6,682 nt of DNA, taken from contig CAMUQM010000111.1 in the NCBI GenBank assembly GCA_947095945.1, forward strand, positions 1 to 6,682, written 5' to 3'. Under the pieces are notes generated by a model. The model searched no databases, was not told the origin of the DNA, and worked only from the letters and a program-made list of their open reading frames with translations. The stretch is from an uncultured Prevotella sp. Lineage in GTDB: Bacteria > Bacteroidota > Bacteroidia > Bacteroidales > Bacteroidaceae. Shown one piece after another: positions 1 through 5,343 of this stretch; the first letter of the stretch is position 1; each line of letters starts with the position of its first letter. The position numbers were made by a program, and so were the translations under genes.

Positions 1-78
1 TTAGATTAAAATTAATAATTTAAAATCCAATTTGTTCCAATATTATGCCATCTACAACCAGCAATAACCAGCCCAACT

Positions 79-113
79 GGCCCCTCCCCCTTCCCCTCCC
101 CCGTAGGGAGGGG
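79..113. repeat. GC-rich hairpin related to the window's double-hairpin element
   Basis: A C-rich run is followed by a perfect 8-bp inverted repeat: CCCCTCCC at 93-100 and GGGAGGGG at 106-113, with a 5-base loop. A second CCCCTCCCCC at 81-90 could compete for the same partner. The composition and the CCCCTCC/GGAGGGG stem resemble the elements at 5087-5171, 6291-6341 and 6484-6563, but the loop and flanks differ, so this is a relative rather than a copy. The rest of 1-141 is AT-rich and shows no gene. Confidence 0.6.
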
Positions 114-141
114 CGTGAAATGCGGGATTCCCCTTTTGGTT

Positions 142-383
142 AGTTTATGAGTTCACAAGTTTATGAGTTTACAAGTTGACGTGTTCGCCTGTGCGTTCAG
201 GTAAATCATAGCCAACAGTGGTTTATAATCAGTTTACAAGTTTATGAGTTTACGAGTTGACGTGTTTGCCTGTGCGTTCAGGTACATCATAGCCAACACC
301 GGTTTATAATCAGTTTACGAGTTCACAAGTTTACGAGTTGACGTGTTCGCCTGTGCGTTCAGGTAAATCATAGTCAACAGCGG
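142..383. repeat. Tandem repeat, three units of about 80-89 bp built on an octamer
   Basis: Three units begin at 142, 231 and 312 (89 bp, 81 bp and a shorter third). Each opens with in-register octamers of the type AGTTTAYG, AGTTCACA or AGTTTACA and ends the run with AGTTGACG. A conserved non-octamer stretch follows (TGTTYGCCTGTGCGTTCAGG, then a segment ending in CCAACA or TCAACA). Unit 1 carries five octamers and units 2 and 3 carry four, so the 8-bp length difference is one octamer step. That pattern fits slippage or unequal exchange. AGTTGACG is a circular permutation of the GAGTTGAC octamer found after the M6 protease gene, so the two arrays share a seed. I see no coding potential. Confidence 0.9.
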
Positions 384-390
384 TAATCAT

Positions 391-424
391 AATTATGAAT
401 TGTGAATTATGAATTCTGAATTAT
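391..424. repeat. 14-bp short tandem repeat overlapping a stop codon
   Basis: AATTATGAATTGTG (391-404) is followed by AATTATGAATTCTG (405-418) and a partial third unit AATTAT (419-424). The units differ at one position. The partial unit contains the stop codon (421-423, read on the minus strand) of the small exported protein gene, so the repeat reaches into the coding end. Confidence 0.85.
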
Positions 425-903
425 ATTTTCGTCAGCTTTGGTTTCTCAGAAGTAGCATCCTCAATGATAAATGAGTTGCCCTGCTGCTTTACCTTGATAT
501 AAATAACTTTTTTCTGTGATGGGATTTTATCATAAGTTGAAGTCCACATAAATGCAACGCAGAACCAATCGTTATTGATAGGAACAACTTGTAGCGTACG
601 CACATTCTCCTCTATGCAGTCCTGTGCATCAAGAAGTACGTCACCACCAGTGTCGGCAGTCTTCTTCAAAACCTTTGGACTAACAAACTTCTTTGCAATC
701 ACCGTGCTAAGGTCTGAGAGTTGAGGATAGATAAGGCTGTTCATGTAGGTCTTGTAAAAACCATAAGCGAACTGTTGCTTTTCCTTCTGTGTTTCGTTCA
801 TCGTAGCAACAAAACTTTTAGCCTTTTTAGCTTGTGCATAGGTTGTAAGTGGTGCAGAAGCCAAGCATACAGCTAAGCTTATTGCAAGATAAAGCTTTTT
901 CAT
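421..903 (-). CDS. Small exported protein of unknown function (DUF3828-like at best)
   Basis: Encodes 160 residues. Residues 1-24 form a Sec signal peptide: two lysines after Met, a hydrophobic core, and a likely cut after A23 or A25. Cys13 is not in a lipobox (preceded by Ala-Val), so a lipoprotein is unlikely. The mature part is soluble, lysine-rich and has no further membrane segment. Its pattern, a Phe-Tyr-Lys-Thr-Tyr helix near 49-53, a Leu-rich segment with Asp residues, then beta-like strands ending in an IIEDA motif near 146-150, resembles the DUF3828 type of small periplasmic proteins. That link is by eye and weak. The start follows an A-rich, SD-free sequence typical of Bacteroidota. 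A promoter lies about 185 bases upstream. The stop codon lies within a 14-bp repeat. It appears to be transcribed alone. I do not assign a function. Confidence 0.8.
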   Translation of the reverse strand: MKKLYLAISLAVCLASAPLTTYAQAKKAKSFVATMNETQKEKQQFAYGFYKTYMNSLIYPQLSDLSTVIAKKFVSPKVLKKTADTGGDVLLDAQDCIEENVRTLQVVPINNDWFCVAFMWTSTYDKIPSQKKVIYIKVKQQGNSFIIEDATSEKPKLTKI

Positions 904-1087
904 TGTTATGATTGTTTATAGAATTAAAATCAGTAAAAATAGTTGGTTTTCTTTTTCAAGTAGTATTGTGTCAAGTTCTTTAAGGCATAGGCGGTTTCGG
1001 TGTTACTATTTGCCTCTGGATAGCTGACAGTCGTTGAAATATGAAATCTTATTAGGTCTTTTTCTTCGTAATTGTTTGTTTTGGAAG

Positions 1088-1118
1088 CAAAGGTATGAAA
1101 TAAAACCATTAAAACAAA
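1088..1118 (-). promoter_or_regulatory. Bacteroides-type promoter for the minus-strand exported protein
   Basis: Read on the minus strand, TTTG (1118-1115) is followed after 19 bp by TACCTTTG (1095-1088). This matches the Bacteroidota primary sigma consensus (TTTG at -33, TAnnTTTG at -7). Transcription should begin near 1080, leaving a leader of about 175 nt before the start codon at 903. No in-frame ATG was seen in that leader for the overlapping open frame. Confidence 0.7.
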
Positions 1119-1358
1119 TTTATCTGCAATTATTTTCAAAATAGTTTTTTATTTGTGAAAGAAGACTGGGGTAGGAGGGTTGACTGACCTTATCCTCCGA
1201 CACAGAAGACCTTTTCATTTTAATACTTCAAAAATGCAGATAAGGACTTGAAAAATCATTACATAATTTCGAAGAAAACATCTACAAATAATGGCAAAAA
1301 TACGTGTAAGAAGCGAGTTTGCAACTAACAGGAAGTCAATTAGTTATAAACTTGTGCA

Positions 1359-1468
1359 AGAAAAGGTGCTTAGTAAGGGTTCAAAAGGGCGTTAGTTATC
1401 CCTCAAAAGGGCATCTATTGCAAGCCAGTTAGGCATCTTTTAGAAGCCAAAAGAGCATGTCTTGGTTT
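1359..1468. repeat. Five imperfect 22-bp tandem units
   Basis: Units at 1359-1380, 1381-1402, 1403-1424, 1425-1446 and 1447-1468 are each exactly 22 bp with no indels between them. Units 2 and 3 share TCAAAAGGGC at their starts, unit 5 has CCAAAAGAGC, and units 3 to 5 share GCAT at matching positions. Units 1 and 4 are more diverged. The constant length despite base divergence is stronger evidence than the identity level. From memory, similar sequences occur in other Prevotella intergenic regions, but this could not be checked here. Function unknown. Confidence 0.65.
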
Positions 1469-1544
1469 TGAGTTACACGAAAATAGTTTACAAACATCGA
1501 TTAACAAAGGAATAAGCTGTTTGTAGAAGGCGGAAAGACATGCT
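1454..1544. other. Nested inverted repeat, possible structured RNA or cruciform
   Basis: AGCATGTCTT (1454-1463) is the perfect reverse complement of AAGACATGCT (1535-1544). Inside it, TACAAAC (1489-1495) is the reverse complement of GTTTGTA (1519-1525). The left outer arm is part of the fifth 22-bp unit, so the two structures may be parts of one element. No T-tract follows. Arms of 10 and 7 bp with wide loops can occur by chance in AT-rich DNA, so confidence is limited. Confidence 0.4.
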
Positions 1545-1598
1545 AATGGATAGCCCTATTTTTTATCGTTTTATCTTCTTACCTTTTATTTTTTTCTT

Positions 1599-1606
1599 TA
1601 TCTTTG
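1599..1606 (+). promoter_or_regulatory. Promoter -7 element of the M6 protease gene
   Basis: TATCTTTG matches TAnnTTTG exactly. No TTTG is found about 20 bp upstream, where the sequence is pyrimidine-rich, so the -33 element is weak or missing. The expected transcription start is near 1613, giving a leader of about 60 nt that includes a possible nine-codon upstream frame. Confidence 0.55.
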
Positions 1607-1647
1607 CATCATCTTACAATAGATAAAATCTTACCAATAAAAACCAA

Positions 1648-1677
1648 ATGAATCATCATTATAAAGCAATTGTATGA
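1648..1677 (+). CDS. Possible nine-codon upstream ORF overlapping the protease start
   Basis: ATG at 1648 lies in the A-rich context (AATAAAAACCAAATG) typical of Bacteroidota starts. It reads MNHHYKAIV, then stops at TGA 1675-1677. That TGA overlaps the protease ATG (1674-1676) as ATGA, the arrangement seen in translational coupling. The context of this upstream ATG looks at least as good as that of the protease ATG. A frame this short could be chance; there is no codon or conservation evidence. Confidence 0.25.
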   Translation: MNHHYKAIV

Positions 1678-3470
1678 AGAAAATTGTAACTCTTTTAGCC
1701 AGCATGCTGTTGGCATCATCATCATTTGCTATTCCTGCTATGAGAATGTGGCGAAGCTTTAAACAGGCGGACGGAACAATCCTCAAGGTTATGACCGTAG
1801 GTGACGAGCATTTCAATTATGCGCTGACGGAGGACGGTATTCCTTTGCTACCTCATAATGGCAATTACTATTACGCTCGCATTGAGGACAACCAGTTGGT
1901 GGCATCATCGGTCTTGGCACACGAAAAGGGATTGCGAAAGGGTAGGGAAGAACTCGTTGCGGCAGCCCTTCAGCAGGTAAGACAACTGCAAAGACAGAAA
2001 GAAATACATGTGAGTTCTAAGCCTTTCGGGCAGGGTTTCGGAACGACTTGGGAAGGTAAGAAGAAAGGACTTGTCATCTTGGTTGAGTTTGAGGATATGG
2101 CTTTCAAGAATCCGGAGGACGTGCTGACACTCAAGCCACGTGAGAAAGATGTCAAGACGCTCTATGAGAATATGCTTAACAAGGCAGGATATACTAATAA
2201 TAATGGTGCTATCGGTAGTGTGCACGACTATTTCCATGATCAGAGTAATGGTAAGTTTGACCTCACTTTTGATGTTATAGGTCCCGTAAAACTTAAGCAT
2301 CCTTATAAGTATTATGGTGAGCGCACAAGTCGTCAAAATGATGCAAATGCACCACAGATGGTAATTGATGCTTGCAATGCTATTAAGAATCAGGTAGACT
2401 TTAGTCAATACGATTGGGACGGCGATGGCGAGGTAGAGCAGGTTTATGTCATCTATGCTGGTGAGGGCGAGGCGACGGGTGGTAACTCCAATACCATTTG
2501 GCCACACAAATATTCGCTCACTGATGCAGGACTTAACACGCTGACCTTCAACGGACAGACCATTAATACTTATGCTTGTAGCAATGAAATCATTCGTGCG
2601 CAGCTCAATGGTAAGGAGCGCGTTTTCTATTCAGGCATCGGTACTATCTGCCATGAGTTCTCACATTGTCTCGGATTGCCAGATTTCTACGATACTCGTG
2701 GTGGTAACAACGTTGGTTCAGGACGATACGACCTGATGTGTGCCGGCAGCTATAATGGTGGTCCAGAGAGTATGATTAATGCATATGGCGGTACGGGTAT
2801 TGGTACGGTGCCAGCAGGCTATGATGCTTATGAGAAGGCATATATGGGTTGGCTGAAGCCTATCACGCTCGGCGATGAGGCTGTCGAGGTGAAGAATATG
2901 AAAGGACTTGCTGAGGGTGGCGATGCCTATTTCCTCTATAATCCTGATACGAAAGACGAGTATTACATCTTAGAGAATCGTACACCCTATCGCTGGGACA
3001 GTGAGTTGCCGGGGTACGGACTGATGGTCTTCCACGTTGATTTCGATGCGAGGTCATGGCAGATGAATAATCTCAATGCTGCTTCAGCACAGCGCCATCC
3101 ACGTTTCACAATTGTTCCTGCAGATGGTCGACTCGATAATGACACGCAGAGCAATGACCCATTCCCAACGGATTTGAACAATAGCCTAACGAAGACTACC
3201 GACCCTCGTTTGAGCTTCTATACAAACTATAACGTTAGTAGTCAGGCTGGCATTAAGCAGATTGTGCGTAATAGTGACAACACAATCTCCTTTAACTATA
3301 CTCCGCTAAAGGCAGCGACGGGGATTAATAGTCTTTCTACCGACCAGCAACTGCCTGTTGAGACTTATACGCTCTCTGGTGTAAAAACTACGAATGGACA
3401 GAAGACCACCAAGCAGGTTGTTATCGTTAAAGAGCGTAGTGGGTTGACGAGTAAACGAGTGGAACAGTAG
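1674..3470 (+). CDS. Secreted M6-family zinc metalloprotease
   Basis: Encodes 598 residues. Residues 1-19 form a signal peptide ending SSFA. A propeptide-like region follows to about 120, then the catalytic domain. HEFSHCLGLPD at 327-337 is the M6 signature HExxHxxGxxD: H327, H331 and D337 are the expected zinc ligands and E328 the catalytic base. Met355 in YDLM is a plausible Met-turn. Further M6 hallmarks are VHDYFHDQSNGKFDL (183-197), DWDGDGEVEQVYVIYAGEG (247-265, calcium-site-like) and TIWPHKY (274-280). The family (immune inhibitor A and relatives) degrades extracellular proteins. Residues from about 550 (INSL to VVIVKE) resemble the short C-terminal sorting region of Bacteroidota type IX secretion cargo, so export through the outer membrane is plausible but inferred. 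The last nine residues (590-598) and the stop are encoded by octamer repeats. The start was chosen because it begins the signal peptide. It is probably monocistronic. Confidence 0.92.
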   Translation: MKKIVTLLASMLLASSSFAIPAMRMWRSFKQADGTILKVMTVGDEHFNYALTEDGIPLLPHNGNYYYARIEDNQLVASSVLAHEKGLRKGREELVAAALQQVRQLQRQKEIHVSSKPFGQGFGTTWEGKKKGLVILVEFEDMAFKNPEDVLTLKPREKDVKTLYENMLNKAGYTNNNGAIGSVHDYFHDQSNGKFDLTFDVIGPVKLKHPYKYYGERTSRQNDANAPQMVIDACNAIKNQVDFSQYDWDGDGEVEQVYVIYAGEGEATGGNSNTIWPHKYSLTDAGLNTLTFNGQTINTYACSNEIIRAQLNGKERVFYSGIGTICHEFSHCLGLPDFYDTRGGNNVGSGRYDLMCAGSYNGGPESMINAYGGTGIGTVPAGYDAYEKAYMGWLKPITLGDEAVEVKNMKGLAEGGDAYFLYNPDTKDEYYILENRTPYRWDSELPGYGLMVFHVDFDARSWQMNNLNAASAQRHPRFTIVPADGRLDNDTQSNDPFPTDLNNSLTKTTDPRLSFYTNYNVSSQAGIKQIVRNSDNTISFNYTPLKAATGINSLSTDQQLPVETYTLSGVKTTNGQKTTKQVVIVKERSGLTSKRVEQ

Positions 3471-3528
3471 ACAAGTTGACGAGTTGACGAGTAGACAAGT
3501 TAACGGGTGAACAAGTTGACGAGTAGAC
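3441..3528. repeat. Eleven in-register octamers running from the protease coding end into its 3' flank
   Basis: From 3441 the sequence divides into eleven 8-bp units without a gap: GGGTTGAC, GAGTAAAC, GAGTGGAA, CAGTAGAC, AAGTTGAC, GAGTTGAC, GAGTAGAC and so on to 3528, roughly RRGTWRAC. The first three and a half encode the last nine protease residues and its TAG stop. The reverse complement of the same octamer makes up much of the following 65-bp array, so the two blocks form a long imperfect inverted repeat. The best arm is AGTTGACGAGT (3514-3524) against ACTCGTCAACT (3560-3570). Confidence 0.85.
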
Positions 3529-3570
3529 AAGTTATATCCTTTATACATTTAACTCGTTCACTCGTCAACT
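3514..3570 (+). terminator. Possible 3'-end hairpin of the protease transcript
   Basis: A perfect 11-bp inverted repeat (arms 3514-3524 and 3560-3570, loop 35 nt) lies 43 bases after the protease stop. The loop is long and no U-tract follows, so this is not a classical intrinsic terminator. It may simply reflect the opposite orientation of the two octamer blocks. Confidence 0.25.
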
Positions 3571-3832
3571 AATAGACAAATTATATCCTTTATACATATA
3601 ACTCGTTTACCTGTCAACTCGTTCACTCGTCAACTAATAGACAAGTTATATCCTTTAAACATTTAACTCGTTTGCTCGTCAACTTGTTCACTTGTCAACT
3701 AATAGACAAGTTATATCCTTTATACATTTAACTCGTTTACCTGTCAACTCGTTTACTCGTCCACTAATAGACAAGTTATATCCTTTAAACATTTAACTCG
3801 TTTACTCGTCAACTTGTTCACTTGTCAACTAA
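3524..3832. repeat. Tandem array: one 49-bp and four 65-bp units
   Basis: Units start with TAGACAARTTATATCC at 3524, 3573, 3638, 3703 and 3768. The first is 49 bp, shorter by two octamers; the others are 65 bp, which is eight octamers plus one base. Units 3 and 5 differ at one position and units 2 and 4 at four, while neighbouring units differ more. The array is therefore best read as a duplicated 130-bp dimer (3573-3702 and 3703-3832). A short remnant, TAGATATA, follows. Each unit holds reverse-orientation octamers (CTCGTCAA type). At the unit 3/4 junction ACTTGTC (3690-3696) pairs with GACAAGT (3705-3711). No spacer-like variable part exists. Confidence 0.92.
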
Positions 3833-3851
3833 TAGATATATTCTTTCATTC

Positions 3852-3883
3852 TTTGTTATTATGAGATAAATTCTGTACTTTTG
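3852..3883 (+). promoter_or_regulatory. Bacteroides-type promoter of rarA
   Basis: TTTG at 3852-3855 is followed after 20 bp by TACTTTTG at 3876-3883, a full match to TAnnTTTG. Transcription should start near 3890, giving a leader of about 20 nt before the ATG at 3909. The promoter begins 19 bases after the last 65-bp unit, so the repeat array stops just short of it. Confidence 0.8.
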
Positions 3884-3908
3884 TATCTACAATAAAATTA
3901 CAAAAGAT

Positions 3909-5168
3909 ATGGAACCATTGGCAGAACGATTGCGACCGCGCACGCTTGACGATTATATAGGACAGGAACACCTCGTTGGTGAGGGGGCTGTGCTCCGACG
4001 TATGATTGATTCGGGGCGTATTGCATCGTTTATCCTTTGGGGACCACCGGGAGTGGGTAAGACTACACTGGCACAGATTATAGCCAACCGCTTAGAAACA
4101 CCATTCTATACGCTTTCTGCTGTGACGAGTGGTGTGAAAGATGTGCGCGATGTCATCGAAAGAGCACAGAGCGGTCGTTTCTTCAATTCTGCTTCACCGA
4201 TACTCTTCATTGATGAAATCCATCGTTTCTCAAAGTCGCAGCAAGACTCGCTCTTGGGCGCAGTAGAGAAAGGAACGGTGACTCTTATTGGTGCGACGAC
4301 AGAGAACCCTTCATTCGAAGTGATTCGTCCGTTGCTCTCTCGTTGTCAGCTCTATACGCTGAAATCGTTGGAGAAGGAGGATTTATTGAAACTGTTGCAT
4401 CGTGCAGTGACAGAGGATGTTGAACTGAAGAAACGGAATATCGAACTGCGTGAGACGGGTGCTCTCCTGCGTTATAGTGGCGGCGATGCACGTAAGTTAT
4501 TGAATATTCTCGACCTAATCATTGCTGCCGAGTCGGGCGACGACATCGTCATTACCGACAAGATGGTGGAGGAACGCTTACAGGAGAATCCGTTGGCGTA
4601 TGATAAGGACGGCGAGATGCACTACGATATTATTTCGGCATTCATTAAGTCAATCCGTGGCTCTGATCCTGATGCTGCCCTTTACTGGATGGCACGAATG
4701 ATAGAGGGTGGGGAAGATCCGAAGTTTATAGCGCGCCGTGTCGTTATCAGTGCTGCAGAAGATATCGGACTTGCCAATCCTAACGCCCTATTGCTGGCGA
4801 ATGCAGCCTTTGACGCTGTGACGAAGATTGGTTGGCCCGAAGGTCGAATCCCTTTGGCTGAGGCGGTTGTCTATTTGGCTCGATCGAAGAAGGATAATTC
4901 CGCATACGTAGGCATCAATAATGCAATAGAGTTAGTGAGGCAGACAGGCAACTTGCCTGTACCACTTCATCTACGCAATGCACCGACAAAGCTGATGAAG
5001 GAACTCGGTTACAGCGATGGATATAAGTATCCACACGATTACCCGGGACATTATGTGGAGCAGCAGTATATGCCGGATGAGTTGGTAGCCCCACCCCGAC
5101 CCTCCCCGAAGGGGGAGGGAGAAAGCCTCCCCCAGCCCCTCCGAAAGGAGGGGAGGCAAATAGGATAA
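3909..5168 (+). CDS. rarA: Replication-associated recombination protein A (RarA/MgsA), with a repeat-encoded C-terminus
   Basis: Encodes 419 residues of an AAA+ ATPase of the RarA/MgsA/WRNIP1 family, which acts at stalled replication forks. The N-terminus MEPLAERLRPRTLDDYIGQ is typical of the family. Walker A is GPPGVGKT (45-52), Walker B LFIDEIHRF (99-107), sensor 1 GATTENPSF (128-136), the likely arginine finger R145 in LLSRC, and sensor 2 GGDARKLLN (191-199). The C-terminal oligomerisation region runs from about 230 and includes HLRNAPTKLMKELGY (354-368) and YPHDYPGHYVEQQYMPDEL (374-392). Family members usually continue after the DEL segment with a Gly-Arg/Lys-x-Tyr-Tyr-type end of roughly 25-30 residues. 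Here residues from V393 or A394 to G419 are rich in Pro, Gly, Lys and Arg and are encoded by the GC-rich hairpin element; the stop lies in it too. The ATPase core is intact; the effect of the altered tail is unknown. No SD sequence is present; the start context is A-rich. Confidence 0.95.
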   Translation: MEPLAERLRPRTLDDYIGQEHLVGEGAVLRRMIDSGRIASFILWGPPGVGKTTLAQIIANRLETPFYTLSAVTSGVKDVRDVIERAQSGRFFNSASPILFIDEIHRFSKSQQDSLLGAVEKGTVTLIGATTENPSFEVIRPLLSRCQLYTLKSLEKEDLLKLLHRAVTEDVELKKRNIELRETGALLRYSGGDARKLLNILDLIIAAESGDDIVITDKMVEERLQENPLAYDKDGEMHYDIISAFIKSIRGSDPDAALYWMARMIEGGEDPKFIARRVVISAAEDIGLANPNALLLANAAFDAVTKIGWPEGRIPLAEAVVYLARSKKDNSAYVGINNAIELVRQTGNLPVPLHLRNAPTKLMKELGYSDGYKYPHDYPGHYVEQQYMPDELVAPPRPSPKGEGESLPQPLRKEGRQIG

Positions 5169-5171
5169 GGT
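5087..5171 (+). repeat. GC-rich double-hairpin element inside the rarA 3' end
   Basis: Two perfect hairpins lie side by side. The first is CCCTCCCCGAAGGGGGAGGG (8-bp stem, GAAG loop). The second is CCCCTCCGAAAGGAGGGG (7-bp stem, GAAA loop, a GNRA tetraloop in RNA). A tail containing CAAATAGGATAAGGT follows. The element encodes the last 26 or so residues of RarA and its TAA. A full inverted copy lies at 6484-6563, and the second half recurs directly at 6291-6341. It has the features of a REP-like or MITE-like palindrome: short, non-coding origin, dispersed. No transposase is nearby. The + orientation is set arbitrarily by this copy. Confidence 0.88.
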
Positions 5172-5187
5172 GGGATGAAAGGTAATC

Positions 5188-5331
5188 ATTAACACCCACC
5201 ATTCAACACCCACCACACATCAGTCAATATCTCACATCATCACCACCCAACATTTAACACCCATCATTCAACACCCATCACCCACCACCCAATATCTCAC
5301 ATCATCACCACCCAACATTTAACACCCATCA
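5188..5331. repeat. Short A/C-rich repeats with a perfect 42-bp direct repeat
   Basis: The spacer between rarA and the dehydrogenase is made of variants of CATTCAACACCCATCA. A 42-bp segment beginning CAATATCTCACATCATC occurs without mismatch at 5225-5266 and 5290-5331, 65 bp apart. The remainder repeats shorter pieces such as TTAACACCCA and TTCAACACCCA. No coding frame is supported on either strand. Confidence 0.9.
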
Positions 5332-5343
5332 CCCAACAAACAT
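5224..5343 (+). promoter_or_regulatory. G-free, C-rich leader of the dehydrogenase gene
   Basis: No G occurs on the plus strand from 5224 to 5343; the next G is in the ATG start codon. A Shine-Dalgarno sequence and G-C-paired mRNA structure within the leader are therefore impossible, and a TAnnTTTG promoter cannot lie in it. A long C-rich, G-poor RNA is the composition known for Rho loading sites and also favours single-stranded RNA binding such as by ribosomal protein S1. Which role applies, if any, is inference. Confidence 0.5.

Larger units (their letters stand above)
1119..1598. other. Gene-free intergenic stretch between divergent promoters
   Basis: No convincing coding frame on either strand. 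It contains the five-unit 22-bp repeat (1359-1468) and a nested inverted repeat (1454-1544). Smaller items are GGAGG at 1174-1178 facing CCTCC at 1194-1198, and CCTTATC at 1188-1194 facing GATAAGG at 1239-1245; neither is followed by a T-tract, so I do not call a terminator. The right part (from about 1555) becomes pyrimidine-rich and leads into the protease promoter. Confidence 0.7.

Noticed and set aside
457..468. Lipoprotein call for the minus-strand exported protein
   Set aside because: The only early cysteine (Cys13) is preceded by Ala-Val and lies inside the hydrophobic core, so there is no lipobox.
930..1139. Minus-strand 69-codon frame upstream of the exported protein
   Set aside because: Its only ATG is upstream of the predicted transcript start and it overlaps the promoter. 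The peptide does not look fully random, so a gene remnant is possible, but I could not support it as a gene.
1174..1198. Terminator or operator hairpin
   Set aside because: Only five paired bases with a 15-base loop and no U-tract; likely chance.
1905..2507. Minus-strand frame of 200 codons
   Set aside because: Antisense to the catalytic part of the M6 protease, which has clear motifs; no domain recognised.
3306..3548. Minus-strand 80-codon frame
   Set aside because: It overlaps the protease end and the octamer array, and its Leu/Ser/Thr/Val-rich peptide is what the repeat encodes by chance.
3524..3832. CRISPR array
   Set aside because: The whole 65-bp unit is repeated with no variable spacer, and no cas gene is in view.
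5127..5155. Intrinsic terminator at the end of rarA
   Set aside because: The hairpin is strong but lies before the stop codon and is followed by a purine-rich sequence, not a U-tract.
4915..5216. Two minus-strand frames of 95 and 81 codons
   Set aside because: They cover the rarA end and the palindromic element; the Gly/Pro-rich peptides come from the GC-rich repeat.
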